NCBI RefSeq assembly: GCF_007859765.1
Contig: NZ_SIHJ01000001.1
Coordinates: forward strand, 3,079,156 to 3,143,155
Source: Posidoniimonas corsicana
Lineage (GTDB): Bacteria; Planctomycetota; Planctomycetia; Pirellulales; Lacipirellulaceae
Direction: 5' to 3'
Length of the DNA stretch: 64,000 nt
The notes below the pieces were generated by a model. It ran no database searches and was not told the origin of the DNA. It saw nothing but the letters and a program-made list of their open reading frames with translations. Each line of letters starts with the position of its first letter. The first letter of the stretch is position 1. Shown in pieces: positions 59,822 to 64,000 of this stretch. The translations under genes and the position numbers were made by a program.

Positions 59822-60925
59822 ATGCATCTGCGAGTGTGCCTGATTCTGCTTGCCACCCTCGTCCTGGCCCCCGCCTGCCACGCGCAGCAGTGGGCAAAGG
59901 AGATGTTCGACAAAGTCGACCACGACTTTGGGGCCGTCGCCCGGGGTTCTGACACGGTCTACCGCTTCGAGGTGACCAACAAGTACAAGGAAGACATCCG
60001 CCTGCTGAGCGTCCGCTCCAGCTGCGGCTGCACCTCCCCCTCGATCGAGACCACCGACTGGATCAAGACCTGGGAGAAGGGCTACGTGCTGGCTAAGTTC
60101 AATACCCGCACCTTCACCGGCCTGCACAGCGCTACGCTGACGGTCGACCTGGAGGTGAAGAGCCCGAAGGTTTCGACCTACCGGGGTCAGGTTCAGCTCC
60201 GCGTGCACGGCAACATCCGCGGCGACGTGGTGTTCGAGCCGGGCGCCATTGTGTTCGGCGAAGTCGACCAGGGCGACACGCTCGAGAAGCGGGTGACCGT
60301 CACCCACTCGGGCCGGTCGAGCTGGAAGATCGAGGACGTCCGCAGCGCCAGCGACAACCTTGAAGTGGAGCTGACTGAGCGTCACCGCTCGGGCGGCCGC
60401 GTGGTGTACGACCTGCTCGCCCGCCTGAAGGAGGGCGCCACGCCCGGGCTGGTGAAGGAGCAGCTGGCGATTGTCACGAACGACTCGAGCAACCCCCGCG
60501 TGCCGATCGACGTCGAGGGCCGGATTGTGCCTGAGATCTCCGTCGCGCCGGCCAATCTGGTGTTCGGCAAGGTCGAGGAGGGGCAGTCCGCCAAGAAGCG
60601 GCTGATCGTCCGCGGCAAGACCCCGTTCCGCGTGGTCAGTATCGAGTGCGAGAACAAGGCCTTCCGGTTCAGCACCGACGAAGACGCCAAGGAGCACCAC
60701 ATCGTGACCGTCGAGTTCGACGCCACTGCCGAGCCCGGCGACCTCAAGGCGCCTATCATCATCCGCACCGACCGCGGCGACGCTTACGCCGCCAGCTGCA
60801 CGGCGTACGCCACGATCGAGCAGTCGGTCGAACAGGGCGAGCCCGAGAAGGAAGTCGCCGACGCCACCCAGGGCGCCGAGTCGCCGGTCCGCCCGATCGG
60901 CGGCAGCCTCGCCCAGGACCGCTAG
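59822..60925 (+). CDS. Secreted DUF1573 protein
   Basis: 367 residues with a signal peptide (HLRVCLILLATLVLAPACHAQ). Residues ~25-130 form a DUF1573 domain (KVDHDFGAVARGSDTVYRFEVTN, LLSVRSSCGCTSPSIE), an Ig-like fold with the conserved CGCT. Two further Ig-like repeats follow: VVFEPGAIVFGEVDQGDTLEKRV and EISVAPANLVFGKVEEGQSAKKR. Function unknown; the domain is abundant in planctomycetes and Bacteroidetes. AGGAG nine bases before the ATG supports the start. Confidence 0.9.
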   Translation: MHLRVCLILLATLVLAPACHAQQWAKEMFDKVDHDFGAVARGSDTVYRFEVTNKYKEDIRLLSVRSSCGCTSPSIETTDWIKTWEKGYVLAKFNTRTFTGLHSATLTVDLEVKSPKVSTYRGQVQLRVHGNIRGDVVFEPGAIVFGEVDQGDTLEKRVTVTHSGRSSWKIEDVRSASDNLEVELTERHRSGGRVVYDLLARLKEGATPGLVKEQLAIVTNDSSNPRVPIDVEGRIVPEISVAPANLVFGKVEEGQSAKKRLIVRGKTPFRVVSIECENKAFRFSTDEDAKEHHIVTVEFDATAEPGDLKAPIIIRTDRGDAYAASCTAYATIEQSVEQGEPEKEVADATQGAESPVRPIGGSLAQDR

Positions 60926-61064
60926 CACGCGGCCGCCCTCGCATTGACGGCGCCCCCTGCGCCCGCTAACCTCCGCCGCCTTGTTTTCCGGCGGCCGGTC
61001 GGCGGGTACGTCCGCCCGGCTGCCCCACCGCCCGGTTTCGGGTGACGGCCCCGGAGCGCCCATC

Positions 61065-61940
61065 GTGAGGACGGTCTACCTGCTGCGGCTGGTCTGTATG
61101 CTGCTCGCTGCCGCGTGCTTGCGTGGGGAGTCGCGCGCCCAGCCCGCGCCAACCAGGGCGCCGCAGCAAGAAACGCTGCCCACGCCGGCCGAAGACGGCC
61201 CCCCCCTCACGCCGGACAGCTTCGCTACGCCCCGCGACCAGGTCGACGGCGCCTGCACCGACTGCTACGACGCCGCGGAATGGCAGACCAGCTCGGGCGA
61301 ATGGCTCACCGACTCGCTGGCCCGCCTGCACGAGTTCTCTTCTCGCAACTCGTTCACGCACGGCCGGGCGACCGGGCTCGGTCAGCCGCTGCGGGGCACC
61401 AGCTGGCTTAACCGGCCGTACGAGGTGTCGCTCGACTTCGGCGCGTTCCTGATGACCGGCAACGCCGCCAACGGCGTCAGCGGCGCGCACGACCACTTCG
61501 CCGCGGTCACGGCGGGGTGGGACTGGGACCACTACTGGGGCGCCCAGGCGCGGCTCGGGTGGTCGACGCCCAACCTCGGCGGGGGCGAACCCGACAACAT
61601 GTTTCTGACCGATGTCAGCCTGATGTACTACCCGTGGGGCGACTCGAAGATCCGCCCCTACTGGCGGATGGGGATGGGCCTGACCGACCTCGAGTTCACC
61701 AACATCAACGGCGTGCGGCAGCAGCAGCACCTGTTTACCATCCCCTTCGGCGTTGGCGTCAAGCACCAGACCCGACGCTGGCTGGCGTGGCGCCTGGAGG
61801 TGGTCGACAACCTCGCACTGGGCGCTAATGGCACGGACACGATGAACAACCTGACCATCACGTGCGGCATGGAGGCGCGCTACGGCGGCCGCCCCAGCGG
61901 CTACTGGGCCTGGAGCCCCCGCGGCCGGCACTGGTGGTAG
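61065..61940 (+). CDS. Outer-membrane beta-barrel-like protein
   Basis: 291 residues from GTG 61065, with a signal peptide (VYLLRLVCMLLAAACLRGESRAQ). An intrinsically loose stretch to ~100 is followed by alternating aromatic beta strands: YEVSLDFGAFLMTGN, HFAAVTAGWDWDHYWGAQARLGW, DVSLMYYPWGDSKIRPYWRMGMGL, LFTIPFGVGVKHQTRRWLAWRLEVVDNL and a C-terminal strand. The layout fits an 8-10-strand barrel of the OmpW/OmpA-like type. A lipobox at AAAC is doubtful. GGAG precedes the GTG. It is 139 bases after the DUF1573 gene. Confidence 0.75.
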   Translation: MRTVYLLRLVCMLLAAACLRGESRAQPAPTRAPQQETLPTPAEDGPPLTPDSFATPRDQVDGACTDCYDAAEWQTSSGEWLTDSLARLHEFSSRNSFTHGRATGLGQPLRGTSWLNRPYEVSLDFGAFLMTGNAANGVSGAHDHFAAVTAGWDWDHYWGAQARLGWSTPNLGGGEPDNMFLTDVSLMYYPWGDSKIRPYWRMGMGLTDLEFTNINGVRQQQHLFTIPFGVGVKHQTRRWLAWRLEVVDNLALGANGTDTMNNLTITCGMEARYGGRPSGYWAWSPRGRHWW

Positions 61941-61947
61941 GGCGCCG

Positions 61948-62133
61948 CTACGCCTCGTCCTGCGCGCGGCGGTAGGCTTCTTCGTCCACGGCGCGGGCGT
62001 CCCGCGGGAACGCGCCCGGATGCTCGACGTACAGCTTCTCGCCGCAGGCCGGGCAGGCCGGCATGCCGGGCTCGACAGCGACTCTGCATGCGGGGCAGCG
62101 TGGCGGTTCGGTGTCGGTGGGCTGGCTCGCCAT
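61948..62133 (-). CDS. Small zinc-ribbon protein
   Basis: 61 residues from ATG 62131-62133 (GAGG upstream). Two CxxC pairs, PRCPACRVAV and PACPACGEKL, form a rubredoxin-like zinc ribbon; the tail is charged (DARAVDEEAYRRAQDEA). No partner is evident. The longer open frame upstream (to 62262) is arginine-rich and unsupported. Confidence 0.65.
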   Translation of the reverse strand: MASQPTDTEPPRCPACRVAVEPGMPACPACGEKLYVEHPGAFPRDARAVDEEAYRRAQDEA

Positions 62134-62283
62134 GTGGCGCCTCGCACAGGCTGAGTAGGAACGATCGGCTAACATCCAGATACTAGCGCCCTCCGCACGA
62201 CCGACAAGCCGCCGCCGCTTCTGACTCCAGCGGCCCGAGGGTATGCTGGAGGCCTCTAGCACACGCCCGCCGCCACGTGAGTA

Positions 62284-63708
62284 ATGCCGCCCCCCTCCCC
62301 CACCCCGATACGAGTCGCGATTGTTGGCGGCGGAATCGCCGGCCTCTCCGCGGCGGTCAGGCTGGGCGAGCTTTCGCCCGCTTCGGAGGTGACGGTCTTC
62401 GAGGCCCAGCCGCAGCCCGGCGGCGTGCTTCGCACCCTGCGCGACAACGGCTGGCTAATCGAGCAGTCGGCTGACAACTTCCTCACCAAGCTCCCCTACG
62501 CCACTCAGCTCTGCGAGACGCTCGGCGTAGCGGACCAGCTGCTCGAGACCGACCCCGCCCGCCGCAGGGCGCTGGTGGTCAACCTCGGCCGCGTGACGCC
62601 TACGCCGGAAGGGTTCCTGCTGATGTCCGCGCGGACGATCGTGCCGATCCTGCGGACGCCGCTGCTGAGCTGGCGGGGCCGACTGCGGCTGCTCTGCGAG
62701 CCGTTTGTTCCCCGCAAACGGGACGACTCGGACGAGAGCGTCGCGTCGTTCGCTCGTCGACGCGTCGGGGAGGAAGCATTCCAGAGGCTGGTGCAGCCGC
62801 TCCTGGCCGGCATCTACACGGCCGACCCCGAGAAGCTCAGCATGCAGGCCACCATGCCGCAGTTCGTCGAGCAGGAACGCGAGCACGGCAGCCTGTTCCT
62901 GGCCGCGCGGCGGCAAGAGAACAGAGTGCGCGGCGAGAGCGGCGCACGGTACTCGCAGTTCGTCGCGCCGCGTGAGGGCATGCAATCGATTGTCGACGCC
63001 GCCGTGCGGCGTCTGCCCGCCGGCGCCGTGAGGGTGGCGGCGGAGGTCCGCGCCATCCAGAAGACCGCCCGCGGTTGGCGGGTCGAGGCGCCCGACGCCG
63101 ATCCCCATGAGTTTGATGGCGTGATTGTCGCCACCCCGTCGTACGCGGCGGCGGCGCTGCTCACCGGGGTCGACCCCGACTTGAGCAGCCTCTTGGACCA
63201 GATCCCCTACGCCGGCTCGTCGATCGTCTGCTTGGGCGTCAGGGAAGACCAGCTGCCGAGCCTGCCCACCGGGTTCGGATTTGTGGTCCCAGCCGCCGAG
63301 GGCCGGAGGATCATCGCCGCCAGTTTCTCGAGTCTGAAGTTCCCCGACCGCACCCCCAGCGGGCGGCTGCTGATCCGAGTGTTCGTGGGCGGCGCGCTGC
63401 AGCCGGAACTCGCCGAGTTGCCCGATGCCGATCTCGAGCGATTAGCTCTCGAGGAACTCCGTGAGCTGTGTGGCCTGACCGGTGAACCCGAGCGGGTCGT
63501 CATCGCCCGCTGGCCGCGTCGGATGCCGCAGTACCACCTGGGTCACAACGCCCTGGTCGACGAGATCTTTGCGCTCGCCGACCGTCACCCAGGCTTGGGG
63601 CTGGCCGGGGCGGCGTACCGCGGCGTTGGCGTGCCGCAGTGCGTTCACAGCGGTCAGCAAGCGGCCGATCGGGTCCACGCGCGGCTGACCGGCGAAGCCG
63701 GCACATGA
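62284..63708 (+). CDS. hemG: Protoporphyrinogen oxidase (HemG/HemY type)
   Basis: 474 residues. FAD-dependent oxidation of protoporphyrinogen or coproporphyrinogen in haem synthesis. Visible are VAIVGGGIAGLSAAVRL, VFEAQPQPGGVLRTLRDNGW (FAD), GADNFLTKLP-like SADNFLTKLPYA, VQPLLAGIYTADPEKLSMQATMP (family signature), FVAPREGMQSIVDA, IVATPSYAAAALL and the C-terminal LAGAAYRGVGVPQCVHSGQQAA. It has no membrane helix apart from the hydrophobic FAD region. Copro- versus protoporphyrinogen specificity is not decidable here. Confidence 0.93.
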   Translation: MPPPSPTPIRVAIVGGGIAGLSAAVRLGELSPASEVTVFEAQPQPGGVLRTLRDNGWLIEQSADNFLTKLPYATQLCETLGVADQLLETDPARRRALVVNLGRVTPTPEGFLLMSARTIVPILRTPLLSWRGRLRLLCEPFVPRKRDDSDESVASFARRRVGEEAFQRLVQPLLAGIYTADPEKLSMQATMPQFVEQEREHGSLFLAARRQENRVRGESGARYSQFVAPREGMQSIVDAAVRRLPAGAVRVAAEVRAIQKTARGWRVEAPDADPHEFDGVIVATPSYAAAALLTGVDPDLSSLLDQIPYAGSSIVCLGVREDQLPSLPTGFGFVVPAAEGRRIIAASFSSLKFPDRTPSGRLLIRVFVGGALQPELAELPDADLERLALEELRELCGLTGEPERVVIARWPRRMPQYHLGHNALVDEIFALADRHPGLGLAGAAYRGVGVPQCVHSGQQAADRVHARLTGEAGT

Positions 63709-63740
63709 AAAAAGCCGCCGGGGGGCGTACCCCCGACGGC
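63708..63740 (-). terminator. Rho-independent terminator for the minus-strand SHD1 gene
   Basis: On the minus strand an 11-bp stem with one mismatch (63730-63740 with 63714-63724) and five-base loop is followed by TTTTTT (63713-63708). The T-run lies on the side serving the gene at 63773, which ends 33 bases away. It abuts the hemG stop. Confidence 0.8.
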
Positions 63741-63772
63741 TTGGATTCAATTGGTGCATCTGCGGTGAGCGA

Positions 63773-64000
63773 CTACCGCTGAGCGGTCCGCATCACGGCC
63801 AAGCTCTGCTGAGCCGAGGCCTGCAGGTTCACAAAGCTCAGGTCGTTGGTGCTCAGGCGGGAGAACGGCACGGTGCTGGTGCGGCCGTTCGACTTGAGCA
63901 GCTTAACCGCGCCGTCAGCGACGCTCACCAGGCGACCGCGGGTGCGGTACAGGCCGGTGTTGTCGACCCACGTCCGCATCTCGGGGCTGTTGAGTCCGCC
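63773..64000 (-). CDS. SHD1-domain protein, N-terminus beyond the window
   Basis: Only the C-terminal ~75 residues are in the window; the frame is open at 64000. They contain the SLA1 homology domain 1: EMRTWVDNTGLYRTRGRLVS, DGAVKLLKSNGRTSTVPF and SRLSTNDLSFV. SHD1 is abundant in planctomycete secreted proteins and is thought to bind peptides or carbohydrate. The internal methionine at 63977-63979 is unlikely to be the true start because the EMRTW motif spans it. A terminator follows. Confidence 0.8.
   Translation of the reverse strand, partial: GGLNSPEMRTWVDNTGLYRTRGRLVSVADGAVKLLKSNGRTSTVPFSRLSTNDLSFVNLQASAQQSLAVMRTAQR

Overview
The window looks like the chromosome of a high-GC planctomycete, probably of the Pirellulales/Lacipirellulaceae type. 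Supporting signs are DUF1580, DUF1573 and SHD1-domain proteins, a Tad pilus with a long modified secretin, many secreted proteins of unknown function, a kinase fused to a receiver-like domain, sparse Shine-Dalgarno sites and several TTG/GTG starts. No species can be named from the sequence alone.

Layout. 1-2726: edge of a transposase-like gene, a palindromic repeat, a Nudix protein, a cysteine desulfurase and an A-type Fe-S carrier. 2960-17637: a Tad (tight adherence) pilus region. A plus-strand Flp pilin is separated by queA, rsmH and a small membrane protein from a minus-strand run that reads flp, cpaA, cpaB, cpaC, cpaE/tadZ, tadA, tadB, tadC, a secreted protein and a TPR protein. 18228-23838: a terpene-cyclase-like toroid protein, a Tat-exported DUF362 protein, a zinc-ribbon protein next to a membrane-anchored protein with a toxin-nuclease-like C-terminus, a beta-helix protein and a flippase-like membrane protein.

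23970-34297: tRNA-Ala(GGC) carries a 10,252-bp integrated element bounded by a 47-bp direct repeat of the tRNA 3' part. It encodes a tyrosine integrase, DUF1580 and AlpA-like DNA-binding proteins, a prim-pol/D5-type helicase, an HNH nuclease, a P27-type small terminase, an HK97-type capsid protein, small unknown proteins and a minimal kinase-like cargo gene. It has no large terminase, portal, tail or lysis gene that I can recognise. This composition suits a capsid-encoding phage satellite and is the strongest candidate for an undescribed system here. Its insertion has separated the tRNA from what looks like its own terminator (34339-34365).

34471-64000: ordinary chromosome. It contains a nucleoside-symporter-like MFS protein, ComM, rhamnose mutarotase, a frameshifted secreted protein, an AhpD-like / Rrf2 / haem DUF3365 cluster, a GT4-GH63-like pair, DUF1697, rhodanese plus membrane pyrophosphatase, DNA polymerase III delta', a Ser/Thr kinase with a receiver-like tail, a large secreted protein, tyrA-purL-purQ, DUF1573, an outer-membrane-like protein, protoporphyrinogen oxidase and a truncated SHD1 protein. 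Palindromic repeats built on GGGACAAAAGTCGG occur at the left edge and around 37.5 kb.
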